From assembly GCF_003385595.1 (NCBI RefSeq), contig NZ_QNUE01000023.1, positions 1 to 52,686 of the forward strand: a DNA stretch of 52,686 nucleotides, read 5' to 3'. The stretch comes from Chryseobacterium flavum. Lineage in GTDB: Bacteria > Bacteroidota > Bacteroidia > Flavobacteriales > Weeksellaceae. A model generated the notes under the pieces. The model was not told where the DNA came from. It ran no database searches and worked only from the letters and a program-made list of their open reading frames with translations. Positions 41,487 to 50,096 of the stretch are shown here, piece by piece (position 1 is the first letter of the stretch; the number at the start of each line of letters is the position of its first letter). A program made the translations under genes and the position numbers.

Positions 41487-43409
41487 TTAGTTTTTAAGTT
41501 GATAAAATGCTTGCGTTACTTTTTGTTCTTCCGGACTGCACTCAAAATTACGGTCACCCAGAGAAGAAAGATTAACGTAGAGCTGGTTCTTATCCAGCAA
41601 TTCGCAAAGATGCTGTTTTTGCTCGGTCAGGCTTAATGCTTTAAAATCTTCAATATGCTGTTCCTGCTTCCGGATATCGACATTGTAATTCAAAAAAGAT
41701 TTGGCTTTCATCTCTTCCCAGATCTGAAGAAGAGCGTCTTCATTTTCAGCTTCTTCTATTTTTTCTATGAAGGTTTGGTTGTATTTTTTGAGTTCGAGAT
41801 AGATGAAGCAACCACCGCCTTGCCAGTTGACAGATTTGGAAATACCACCTTGCTCTCCATCAATTACTTTTTTCAACCGTTCTACAGAAACAGTTTCGAT
41901 ATAATCCATTTGTTCTATTCCAATATACTGACGGTTCATTTTTTGAGCTGTGGATGCTGTAGTCCCGCTTCCGAGATGATAGTCTAAAACAATATCATGT
42001 TCTTCTGTAACAGCATTGATTAAGAACCCAATTAAAGATTCTGGTTTTGGAAAAGAATCAAAATTTAAATTAAGAGATTCGATATGTCTTTTTGAATCTT
42101 CATTTGTTTCAATTCCCATAGCTTTAGATAAATATATTTCATCTAAAAATTTATCTGGAGCCAAATTAGAGGGGCTTTTTCTTTGATATCTGATAGAAAA
42201 TTTATTAGATTTAATGATGAAATAAGTACCACTCTCTATTTCAGAATTTAAAAATGATTGTTGCCATTTAAAACGTCCTTTAAGTTTAATTATATTTTCA
42301 TTTCTACCATTTTTAACTATCAGATCATTAAGTAATTCAATCTTATCATAATTCCCTTTTTTATAAGTATTGTCTGGAATTTTGAATTCGATTATTTGAG
42401 GTTGAAATTCTAAAATAGTTATCTGATTACCACTGTTTAATAATGGTGCATCATCATTATCACTCTCTCTTCCTATATAACTTTTTGTATCTAACAATTT
42501 TTCATAGCAGTGAATAAATTCTATATTCTTTCTAGATTTCTTCGAAAGAGCTGGTGCATTATCTGTATTTTTCCAAATAAATGTTTCTACAAAATTTTGT
42601 TTTTTAAAAACTTCATCTAAAAGAATTTTTAAAGGAGCCTGTTCATTATCATCGCATTGAATAAATATTTTCCCTTCTCTACAAAGTAATTCTCTCGCTA
42701 TTTCTAAACGATTTTTCATAAAAGTAAGCCATGAACTCTCATTGAAACTATCATTATATTGAAAACTATCATTCCCCGTATTATAAGGTGGATCTATATA
42801 AATAAGTTTCACTTTTCCGGCAAATTCTTTTTTCAGAGAATGTAATGCTAACAAATTATTTCCTTTGATAATGAGGTTATCAGTAATGGTTCCATTTTCG
42901 TTGCGGTTGAACTGATCGAAGGAGTGTTCTCCTTCATTATCAAACCGTTTGGCGTTGGTCAGCACTTTTGGATCCAGCAGTTCGGTAATTTCGTCCTGGG
43001 CCAGTACCTCATTAAAGAAAATCTCTTCTCTTTTATCTTCTTCACGGCTTTGTCCGCCCTCCAGAATACAGTCTTTAAACGGCCAGACCAATGACACTTC
43101 GTTACGTTGCTTCAGATGTTTGTCATCAATGGTTAACCCTACTTTATTTTTGAACTGAGTATAGCTGTCATTGAGATAGTTCTTTTGTTCAAGAAACCGG
43201 ATAAAAAGGTTTTGCTTAAACACCCAGGCATCTTTTACCTTTAGGAAGAATTTTTCCTTCAGATCCGCATCTTCCAATAGCAATCCGATCAGTTCTTCGT
43301 CAAAATTCTGTGCTTTATTCAGGACAACCCATTTTTTAATTTCTCCGTTATCAGAAACATAATTAGGTTCTTTCTTAATTTGCTTTTCAAGGATTTGATA
43401 GAGTTTCAT
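41487..43409 (-). CDS. Type III DNA methyltransferase subunit (Mod)
   Basis: A 640-aa N6-adenine methyltransferase that gives the site specificity of the type III system. DPPYNTGND lies at 206-214 (motif IV) and LDYHLGSGTTA at 475-485 (motif I, AdoMet binding), the beta-class order used by Mod. The long stretch between them (about 275-440) holds the target-recognition domain. Its DNA (roughly 42090-42590) looks more AT-rich than the flanks. No simple-sequence repeat that would suggest phase variation was seen. The res gene starts 4 bases after its stop. Confidence 0.93.
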   Translation of the reverse strand: MKLYQILEKQIKKEPNYVSDNGEIKKWVVLNKAQNFDEELIGLLLEDADLKEKFFLKVKDAWVFKQNLFIRFLEQKNYLNDSYTQFKNKVGLTIDDKHLKQRNEVSLVWPFKDCILEGGQSREEDKREEIFFNEVLAQDEITELLDPKVLTNAKRFDNEGEHSFDQFNRNENGTITDNLIIKGNNLLALHSLKKEFAGKVKLIYIDPPYNTGNDSFQYNDSFNESSWLTFMKNRLEIARELLCREGKIFIQCDDNEQAPLKILLDEVFKKQNFVETFIWKNTDNAPALSKKSRKNIEFIHCYEKLLDTKSYIGRESDNDDAPLLNSGNQITILEFQPQIIEFKIPDNTYKKGNYDKIELLNDLIVKNGRNENIIKLKGRFKWQQSFLNSEIESGTYFIIKSNKFSIRYQRKSPSNLAPDKFLDEIYLSKAMGIETNEDSKRHIESLNLNFDSFPKPESLIGFLINAVTEEHDIVLDYHLGSGTTASTAQKMNRQYIGIEQMDYIETVSVERLKKVIDGEQGGISKSVNWQGGGCFIYLELKKYNQTFIEKIEEAENEDALLQIWEEMKAKSFLNYNVDIRKQEQHIEDFKALSLTEQKQHLCELLDKNQLYVNLSSLGDRNFECSPEEQKVTQAFYQLKN

Positions 43410-43518
43410 GGTATTAGATTTTACGTCTCAAATCTATTATCAAAACATATAAAGACATTACGGATTACCGTAATACAAATAAATAATGCATAAAAATCTT
43501 ATAAAGGCAAAATCACCT

Positions 43519-43526
43519 ACCTTTGC
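43519..43526 (+). promoter_or_regulatory. Possible -7 element right before the helicase start
   Basis: TACCTTTG ends four bases before the ATG at 43530 and fits TAnnTTTG. If it is used, transcription would begin at or next to the start codon, giving a leaderless mRNA. No TTTG is evident about 21 bases upstream. Confidence 0.35.
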
Positions 43527-43529
43527 AAT

Positions 43530-44837
43530 ATGGAATTAGAATCGATCTATAAAAAACTGCAGATTCAGGATATGAATCAGATGCAGAAATCTACTTATAA
43601 AGCCGCTGAGCAAAAACAGGATATTGTTTTGCTTTCACCCACAGGTTCAGGAAAAACACTGGCCTTCTTATTTCCTGTTCTCCGCAATCTGAAAAAGAAT
43701 GTCCAGGGGGTACAGGCCCTGATATTGGTTCCGGCAAGGGAACTCGCTTTACAGATTGAGCAGGTTTTTAAATCAATGGGCACAGATTTCAAAGTTTCAG
43801 TCTGCTATGGGGGACATGATAAAAAAATCGAGGTCAACAATCTGACAGAGGCTCCTGCTGTACTGATCGGGACTCCCGGAAGGGTTACCTATCATGTGAG
43901 AAACCATAATTTTGATCCAACAACTATCCGGACCCTGGTACTGGATGAGTTTGACAAAGCCTTAGAATTAGGATTTCATGACGATATGGAATTTATCATC
44001 GGTTCATTAAAAGGGGTAACCCAAAGAATTCTTACTTCTGCTACGGTCATGGAGAACATTCCGTCATTCACCGGTCTGAAGGATGAAAAGATCATAAGCT
44101 TCCTTAAAGAAAATGAAGTAAAACCTGATATCCAACTGAGGAAGGTGATGACCACTCCTGAGGAAAAGCTGAACACCCTGTTCAGCCTGGTTTGTAAAAT
44201 CGGAAATAAAAGAACCCTCATATTCTGTAACCACCGGGATGCGGTAGACCGTATCTCAGAACTCCTTCATCAGATGGGAATTGCCCGGGAAACCTTCCAT
44301 GGAGGAATGGAACAGGATGAAAGGGAACGTGCTTTACTGAAATTCAGAAATGATTCCGCAAGAATTCTGATCACCACCGATCTTGCTGCCCGAGGTCTTG
44401 ATATTCCTGAAGTAGAATCTATTGTACATTACCAGCTGCCTCCGAAAGAGGATGCGTTTATTCACAGGAACGGCCGGACGGCAAGGATGAATGCCAAAGG
44501 CTTTGTATACCTGATCATGACAGAGGAAGAACAGTTTCCTTTTATTAAAAGCAATACCCCGGAAGAAAGTGTGGCGGGCTTCCATACAATTCCGGAAAAG
44601 ACTCCTTATCAGACCATCTACATCAGCGCCGGAAAAAAGGACAAGGTGAATAAAGTGGATATTGTAGGATACCTCATTAAAAAGGGGGAACTGCAAAAAG
44701 AAGATGTCGGCATTATCGAAGTAAAAGATACGACCTCCTACGTTGCGGTTGCCAGAAATAAAGTGAGCAGTGTTCTGAAAAAACTCCAAAATGAAAAGCT
44801 CAAGGGAAAAAAGGTTAAAATGGAAATTGCATACTAA
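43530..44837 (+). CDS. DEAD-box RNA helicase with DbpA-type RNA-binding domain
   Basis: A 435-aa ATP-dependent RNA helicase, probably for rRNA assembly or RNA turnover. Motif I is SPTGSGKT (36-43), motif Ia PARELA (68-73), GG, TPGR (115-118), motif II VLDEFD (DEFD at 139-142 rather than DEAD), motif III SAT (170-172) and motif VI HRNGRTARM. Residues about 365-433 (ISAGKKDKVNKVDIVGYLI, IIEVKDTTSYVAV) match the DbpA/CsdA RNA-binding domain, which in DbpA recognises hairpin 92 of 23S rRNA. The consensus Q motif is shortened. It converges with the SMP-30 gene on a shared terminator. Confidence 0.92.
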   Translation: MELESIYKKLQIQDMNQMQKSTYKAAEQKQDIVLLSPTGSGKTLAFLFPVLRNLKKNVQGVQALILVPARELALQIEQVFKSMGTDFKVSVCYGGHDKKIEVNNLTEAPAVLIGTPGRVTYHVRNHNFDPTTIRTLVLDEFDKALELGFHDDMEFIIGSLKGVTQRILTSATVMENIPSFTGLKDEKIISFLKENEVKPDIQLRKVMTTPEEKLNTLFSLVCKIGNKRTLIFCNHRDAVDRISELLHQMGIARETFHGGMEQDERERALLKFRNDSARILITTDLAARGLDIPEVESIVHYQLPPKEDAFIHRNGRTARMNAKGFVYLIMTEEEQFPFIKSNTPEESVAGFHTIPEKTPYQTIYISAGKKDKVNKVDIVGYLIKKGELQKEDVGIIEVKDTTSYVAVARNKVSSVLKKLQNEKLKGKKVKMEIAY

Positions 44838-44847
44838 CCTGCAAGTA

Positions 44848-44881
44848 AAAAGTGCTTCTGATTATGGTCAGAAGCACTTTT
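44848..44881. terminator. Bidirectional terminator between helicase and SMP-30 genes
   Basis: A 14-bp perfect stem (AAAAGTGCTTCTGA / TCAGAAGCACTTTT) with a 6-base loop. It sits between the converging stop codons at 44837 and 44896. Confidence 0.85.
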
Positions 44882-44895
44882 CATAGTCTATTTTA

Positions 44896-45789
44896 TTATT
44901 TCACTCCTTTTACCTTTGTAGGCAAGGTATACACAGATTTTGAGGCGGTAATAAACAGGATGTCATTATGCTCTCCTCCAAAAGTTACATTAGAAGTCCA
45001 TTTTTCAGGAATCGGAATATGATAGATTTTTTTTCCGCTGCGGTCAAAAACGTGAACTCCGTCTCCGGTCAGGTATAAATTTCCGTGCTTATCCAGGGTC
45101 ATTCCATCAGAGCCCATCTCACAGAACAGTCTTTTTTCAGATAGTTTTCCTTCTCCCAACACATCATATACGTATGTTTTCCCGGCATCGATATCTGAAA
45201 CATACAGCTTTTTAAATTGCTCGCTTCCTACAATTCCATTAGGCTGTACAAAAGTCTCCAGCTTAGAGATCTTTCCGTCTTTATCCCGGTAGTAAAGGCT
45301 TTTATGTGGCAGCTCCTGTTTAAAATCTACCCAATAATCCCTTTCATATAAAGGATCTGTAAAGTACATTCCGCCGAATGAATCATTCCAGACATCATTG
45401 GGACCGTTCAGTCTTTTTCCTTCAAATCCTTTCAGGATCACCTCAACTTTTTTGTCTTTTGATATTTTCCAGATCTCCCCCTGATCATCCGAGCAGGTGA
45501 TCAGATAACCGTCTTTATCAAAATGAGTTCCGTTCGCCCTTCCTGTTTTATCCAGAAATTCTATAACCTGATTGGTTTTCCAGTCCCAATAATAGATTTT
45601 ATCGTTGGGCTGGTCGGTAAAATATACATTTCCTTCTTTATCTGCTGAAGGTCCTTCTGTAAAACTGAATTGATCAGAAACTCTTTCGGGTTTTACATCT
45701 TCATAAAACATTTTGTTATAATTTACTGATTGGCAGTTAACCAATGCTAAAACCAAACCAATCATCCCAATTTTACAGATATTCTTCAT
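44896..45789 (-). CDS. SMP-30/gluconolactonase-family lipoprotein
   Basis: A 297-aa six-bladed beta-propeller enzyme of the SMP-30/gluconolaconase/LRE group. It has an N-terminal signal with a candidate lipobox (ALVNC, Cys19), so it is probably attached to the envelope. Family landmarks include FTEGPSADKEGNVYFTDQPNDKI, RLNGPNDVWNDSFGGMYFTDPLYE (Asn and Asp metal ligands) and GSDGMTLDKHGNLYLTG. Such enzymes hydrolyse sugar lactones and related esters with a divalent metal. The exact lactone is not predictable. It stands alone, after about 260 bases of AT-rich intergenic sequence. Confidence 0.9.
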   Translation of the reverse strand: MKNICKIGMIGLVLALVNCQSVNYNKMFYEDVKPERVSDQFSFTEGPSADKEGNVYFTDQPNDKIYYWDWKTNQVIEFLDKTGRANGTHFDKDGYLITCSDDQGEIWKISKDKKVEVILKGFEGKRLNGPNDVWNDSFGGMYFTDPLYERDYWVDFKQELPHKSLYYRDKDGKISKLETFVQPNGIVGSEQFKKLYVSDIDAGKTYVYDVLGEGKLSEKRLFCEMGSDGMTLDKHGNLYLTGDGVHVFDRSGKKIYHIPIPEKWTSNVTFGGEHNDILFITASKSVYTLPTKVKGVK

Positions 45790-46046
45790 ACTTCACTTTT
45801 AAGCCTGCAATTTACAACATCAGCAATTAGGGTCAAAGTTATTTTACCACTCTTGTACATCGCCTGCCTTAAAACATAAAATGTCTTAATTGTACTATTT
45901 TATAAGCAGATCATATTAGTTAATCGATTTTATAATCCGGAGCTTTGCAGTACGGGGATCAATAACTTTTTTTTTCACAAAAGATACTCAGAAAAAGCAG
46001 TTTGATTCCTCATAAATATCACCTTAATACTTTTTAGCTTACAATA

Positions 46047-47489
46047 ATGAGTGCAGAGTCTAACCCAGTCAAATTTCTGGAGACAGAAAATGAAGATTTC
46101 AGAAATTCAGTAGGAACAATGGATGAAACCGGAAAGAGAAAATGGATCTTTCCCCGGAAACCTAAAGGAAAATATACGAATTACAGAAACTACACCAGCT
46201 ATATCCTGCTTGCGCTGTTCTTCGGTCTCCCGTTTGTGAAGATCAACAACAATCCTTTCCTGCTGATCAATGTAATTGACAGAAAGTTCTTTATTTTCGG
46301 ACAGCCATTCTATCTCCAGGACTTTTTTATTCTGGCTTTGGGTGCTGTGACTTCCGTGATCTTTGTCATGCTGTTTACAGTAGTATTCGGAAGGATCTTC
46401 TGCGGATGGCTGTGCCCCCAGACCCTTTTTATGGAAATGGTCTTCCGGAAAATAGAATACTGGATAGAAGGTGACCGGAATAAGCAGATGAAGCTTGACC
46501 GGCAGGAATGGGATGCTGAAAAAATACGGAAAAGACTTACAAAATGGGCCGTATTCCTTCTTATCTCACTTGTCATTTCACATTTTATGTTCATGTATAT
46601 TGTAGGGTATGAAGAAGTTTTCAGGATTATGAATGAAGGCCCCGGTGAACATTCCCTAAAGTTCATTACCATGATCTTTTTTACCCTGACGTTCTATTTT
46701 GTTTTTGCATGGCTCCGTGAGCAGGTATGTACACTGGTTTGTCCTTATGGAAGACTCCAGAGCGTATTGATCGATAAGCAGACCATCAATGTGTATTATG
46801 ATTTCAAAAGAGGGGAAAACCGTTCCAAATGGAGAAATAATGAAGACCGGAAAGCAACCGGAAAAGGTGACTGTATAGACTGTAACCAGTGTGTGGTTGT
46901 CTGTCCTACGGGTATTGACATCAGGAATGGCCAGCAGCTTGAATGTGTAAACTGTACTGCATGTATTGATGCCTGCGATGAAGTGATGGATAAAGTAGGT
47001 TTACCCAAAGGGCTGATCCGGTATGCTACGGAAGCGGAAATTGAAAACCGTGAAAAATTCAGGTTTACCTCAAGGATGAAAGCTACTACTGTTTTTCTGG
47101 CCTTACTGATCGGATTCCTCGGATTCCTGATGTATGACAGAGGATCTATGGAAGCAAAGTTCATCAAACCGGCCGGTTCTACATTCTTTATTAAAAACGG
47201 CAAAATCACCAATACATTTATCTATACCCTGCTCAATAAATCCAATGAAAAGAAGATACTGACCATCAGGGTTGTCAGTCCGGCCAATGCGGAGATCACT
47301 TATTTCGGATCTGAAAGGATCATTTTGAAAGGAGATGAGATCCTGAAAGGAAACATCAATATCACATTCCCTGAAGATGATATTAAGTTTTCAAAGCAAA
47401 ATATGGTTATCGGGGTTTTTGATGAGAAAGGTAAACTGGTAGATTCTTTTGAGACTACGTTTGAAGGACCGTTTAAACTCGCATTGTAG
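46047..47489 (+). CDS. ccoG: Cytochrome c oxidase accessory protein CcoG (FixG/RdxA)
   Basis: A 480-aa membrane-bound polyferredoxin needed for assembly of cbb3-type cytochrome oxidase, probably in copper handling. Hydrophobic helices flank FCGWLCPQ (C119, C123), CTLVCPYGR (C228, C232), and two ferredoxin-type clusters with CIDCNQCVVVCP (C276, C279, C282, C286) and CVNCTACIDAC (C300, C303, C306, C310). A C-terminal Ig-like FixG domain follows (about 370-480). The cbb3 structural genes ccoNOP and ccoS/ccoI are not in this window, so the gene is isolated from its usual operon here. Confidence 0.95.
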   Translation: MSAESNPVKFLETENEDFRNSVGTMDETGKRKWIFPRKPKGKYTNYRNYTSYILLALFFGLPFVKINNNPFLLINVIDRKFFIFGQPFYLQDFFILALGAVTSVIFVMLFTVVFGRIFCGWLCPQTLFMEMVFRKIEYWIEGDRNKQMKLDRQEWDAEKIRKRLTKWAVFLLISLVISHFMFMYIVGYEEVFRIMNEGPGEHSLKFITMIFFTLTFYFVFAWLREQVCTLVCPYGRLQSVLIDKQTINVYYDFKRGENRSKWRNNEDRKATGKGDCIDCNQCVVVCPTGIDIRNGQQLECVNCTACIDACDEVMDKVGLPKGLIRYATEAEIENREKFRFTSRMKATTVFLALLIGFLGFLMYDRGSMEAKFIKPAGSTFFIKNGKITNTFIYTLLNKSNEKKILTIRVVSPANAEITYFGSERIILKGDEILKGNINITFPEDDIKFSKQNMVIGVFDEKGKLVDSFETTFEGPFKLAL

Positions 47490-47523
47490 AGCTAACTTCA
47501 ATATTCATACTGAACTCAGAAAT

Positions 47524-48405
47524 TTAGACCTTGTATTTCTTAATAAACTGAGTAGGAGTCATTCCGGAATGTTTCCGGAATACTCTTACAAAGTAAGAAT
47601 ATTCTTCATAGCCCAGCCGGAAGGCCACTTCAACAAGGCTTTCATCCAGGTACATCAGCATTCTTTTAGCTTCCAGCACTATTCTCCCGGTAATGACATC
47701 GGTTGCTGTTTTCTGTACAACAGTCCGTGCAATCCTGTTCAGGTGCTTGGGAGTCATTCCTAATAAAGAAGCATAATAAGCAATTGATTTCTGCTCCTGA
47801 AAATACTTCTCAATAAGTGCTTCAAAGTCCTGGTAATGCTTAAAATAAGAGATTCCTGCCGATGACTGGGATGTCTCTGAATCCTTTGAAAACAGCCTTG
47901 CCGAATTGATAAAGATCTGGGACATCAGGGAGAGGATGAAGCTTTCTTTCATGATGTCTTTTACCTGATATTCCTTTTCCAGCTCCTGAAATAAATGAAT
48001 ATTTTTCTTTAGCTCCACCTCATCAAGCTGAAGTTTTCTTGGAAAAGACACAGATCCGAAAAAAGGAAAGTTTCTGAGCTTCTGATTCACATAATGTGTT
48101 TCATAAAACTCCTGTGAACAAAAGAAAATATATCCTTCTATATCTTCTGAAAGTTCCCAGCTGTGTACCTGTCCGGGTGATAAAAAGAAAAGGCTTCCTG
48201 CAGAAACATCATATTTCTGAAAATCAATCTCATGAGTTCCTTCCCCTGCAGTAAAAAGTACCGTTGCATAAAAATCATGGCGATGGGGCTTTTCAATATG
48301 CCGGTGCCCTACTACCAGATGCTCTTTCATGGTATTAAAGTAAAAATCCGGTACATTCCTGCCGGACTGGAAAAGATCAATATGAAGAACGGAAATCAAT
48401 GACAT
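47524..48405 (-). CDS. AraC-family transcriptional regulator
   Basis: A 293-aa regulator. An N-terminal cupin domain has HRHIEKPHRHDFYATVLFTAG and the fold-ending FLSPGQVHSW. The C-terminal pair of helix-turn-helix motifs reads YYASLLGMTPKHLNRI and LVEVAFRLGYEEYSYFVRVF (about 200-290), typical of AraC/XylS proteins. The ATG at 48405 is chosen; the upstream codon at 48411 is TTG. It converges with ccoG, 34 bases apart. Metabolite sensed and target genes are not evident; no transporter or enzyme is divergent from it. Confidence 0.88.
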   Translation of the reverse strand: MSLISVLHIDLFQSGRNVPDFYFNTMKEHLVVGHRHIEKPHRHDFYATVLFTAGEGTHEIDFQKYDVSAGSLFFLSPGQVHSWELSEDIEGYIFFCSQEFYETHYVNQKLRNFPFFGSVSFPRKLQLDEVELKKNIHLFQELEKEYQVKDIMKESFILSLMSQIFINSARLFSKDSETSQSSAGISYFKHYQDFEALIEKYFQEQKSIAYYASLLGMTPKHLNRIARTVVQKTATDVITGRIVLEAKRMLMYLDESLVEVAFRLGYEEYSYFVRVFRKHSGMTPTQFIKKYKV

Positions 48406-48633
48406 GCACAAACAGATTGTTTACGATAAAAATACTATAAATCCCGCCAAGCTGCAACTCCTCTGAAACAGGTTTCGCCCTATTGGAAAAAAGAACTCCC
48501 GCATGAGTATATTTTTATTTATAAAACAGGTTACACAAAATTTTTCTGTACTATGTTTATTTTTACAACAGCTAAAAGTAAAACCATAGAATCATGTCAG
48601 AACTGAAGCTCTTACCCCTGTTTGAAAGATATA

Positions 48634-48666
48634 TTTGGATGAATCTTTAAAAAATTTTTATCTTTG
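48634..48666 (+). promoter_or_regulatory. Bacteroidota-type promoter of the merR gene
   Basis: TTTG at 48634-48637 and TATCTTTG at 48659-48666 with 21 bases between them, the same spacing as the rplS promoter. Transcription would start about 14 bases before the ATG at 48685. Confidence 0.65.
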
Positions 48667-48684
48667 AAGATTAGGATTTAAAAA

Positions 48685-49029
48685 ATGAAAATAAATTTAC
48701 CTGACAAACTGTATTATTCTATAGGAGAAGTTGCAAAAGCTTTCGATGTAAACACTTCATTAATACGTTATTGGGAACAGGAATTTCCTATCATCAAACC
48801 TAAAAAGAACAGAAAAGGGAACCGCTATTTCACCCCGGAAGATATTAAAAACCTACAGATGATCTATCATCTGGTGAAAGAAAAAGGATATACCCTGGAC
48901 GGAGCCCGCGTTGCCCTGACCACCAACAGCAAAATTTCTGAAACCATAACCCTGATCGACAGGCTTGAGTTTGTGAAAGCTGAACTCATCAAGCTAAAAG
49001 AATCTTTAGGAGAAAAGGATGGTGAGTAA
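48685..49029 (+). CDS. MerR-family transcriptional regulator
   Basis: A 114-aa protein with the MerR winged helix-turn-helix at residues 10-75: YYSIGEVAKAFDVNTSLIRYWEQEFP, then RKGNRYFTPEDIKNLQMIYHL with the conserved wing Arg-Tyr-Phe. A short helix with Lys/Glu-rich coil forms the dimer end. No C-terminal ligand-binding domain or Cys cluster, so it is a short MerR of unknown signal. It is the last gene before the immunity-like accessory tail, and is transcribed away from the araC gene from a promoter at 48634-48666. Confidence 0.9.
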   Translation: MKINLPDKLYYSIGEVAKAFDVNTSLIRYWEQEFPIIKPKKNRKGNRYFTPEDIKNLQMIYHLVKEKGYTLDGARVALTTNSKISETITLIDRLEFVKAELIKLKESLGEKDGE

Positions 49030-49116
49030 ATAAGCGCGCATCGGTCTTTATTCTATTTTAATATTATCTGGTCTTTGCTGACAAAACGAAGGGTCCATTT
49101 AATATGACTTCAAGTG

Positions 49117-49449
49117 TTAGTTATCATAAAAAATAATTCCAAGAATAATGCTGTAGTCTTCACTACTAAAAATGAAACAGCTTTTTTTGTCACCATCAAT
49201 TACTGACAACCTTACATTCTTTAAATCCGAATATTTAATTCGTTTTACTACTTCAGCTAGCCCCTTATAGTATTCCCCTGAGTAAAAGCTAAAATCAAGC
49301 CTGTCATTGTAAATTTCATAAAGGTGTTCTTTCGTTTGAACAAATGAATCAAGAGTAAATGAATTAGATCTTAATTTCTTTAAATAAGAAACTACTTGAT
49401 CTAAACAATTTCTTATTTCAAATAATTCGTTTATTATAATATCATTCAT
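49117..49449 (-). CDS. Small protein of the Rhs accessory tail, function unknown
   Basis: A 110-aa protein that I do not recognise. The first half is helical (INELFEIRNCLDQVVSYLKK), the second strand-rich (DFSFYSGEYYKGLAEVVKRI, VRLSVIDGDKKSCFIFSS). It is the last gene of an AT-rich same-strand run that begins with the Rhs toxin, so it may be an orphan immunity protein. The coding start (ATG 49449) has no strong ribosome site, as usual here. Function not assigned. Confidence 0.65.
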   Translation of the reverse strand: MNDIIINELFEIRNCLDQVVSYLKKLRSNSFTLDSFVQTKEHLYEIYNDRLDFSFYSGEYYKGLAEVVKRIKYSDLKNVRLSVIDGDKKSCFIFSSEDYSIILGIIFYDN

Positions 49450-49525
49450 TGTTCATTACGGAATAAGTTTTTAGTTTCAAAGCGTAGCTTTACTCCTAAA
49501 TTATAGAGATTTTCTTTAAAACCCT

Positions 49526-49912
49526 TTATGTTACGTTATAAAAATATAAATCTTGTGCAGAAAATTTATTTGTATTATCCATATGATCAAAATAGGTATT
49601 ATATAAAACATTATCTATTGATAAATCTTCTTGATAAATAGAAGCAACATTTATAAATTGTATATAATCATTTTTTTCTAAAAGTTTTTTTAATTGCAAA
49701 AAGTATCTATTCTCGATAAAAAACAAAGGATAATTTCGAAATAAAAAACCAATTATTTCATTTTCGAGCTGAATCATTGCAACTTTTTCTTCATTAATTT
49801 CATAGTTCACAATATATTTTGTTGATAAAATCTCAATAATTTCATAAAAATCACCATATTTCCAATTTACATTTAAATTTGTAGCATTCTTTACTAAATT
49901 TGTTATATCCAT
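49526..49912 (-). CDS. Small acidic-aromatic protein of the Rhs accessory tail, function unknown
   Basis: A 128-aa protein rich in Asn, Ile, Tyr and Phe, with no signal peptide and no recognised domain. Predicted mixed helix and strand. The DNA is conspicuously AT-rich even for this genome. Position and size suit an immunity protein of the polymorphic toxin region, but nothing in the sequence proves it. 76 bases separate it from the next gene downstream, and 184 bases from the DUF2750 gene, with nothing visible in that gap. Confidence 0.6.
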   Translation of the reverse strand: MDITNLVKNATNLNVNWKYGDFYEIIEILSTKYIVNYEINEEKVAMIQLENEIIGFLFRNYPLFFIENRYFLQLKKLLEKNDYIQFINVASIYQEDLSIDNVLYNTYFDHMDNTNKFSAQDLYFYNVT

Positions 49913-50096
49913 AAAGTTTAATTCATTTAGGTGATTTAAAAATTTCTTTGCTCATATTATTTTTAGATTTTTTTAAGCCTTCTCCATCAAAGGATCACAA
50001 GATCGTCATTAAGATATATATAACTTGATAGATTATGTTCATCAATTGCTTTTGAAGCTTAAATACTAACAAAACATTTCAAAATGAAAAATCTTT

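Noticed and set aside
41487..43409. Phase-variable Mod
   Set aside because: No tetra- or pentanucleotide tract in the gene; the reading frame is intact.
38930..43409. A new defence system rather than type III restriction-modification
   Set aside because: Helicase-nuclease plus DPPY methyltransferase with a 4-base gap is the standard mod-res layout; no extra genes are present.
48594..48650. Short open frame of 18 codons (MSELKLLPLF...) just before merR
   Set aside because: Too short, it overlaps the merR promoter -33 box, and there is no supporting conservation to see. Left unannotated.
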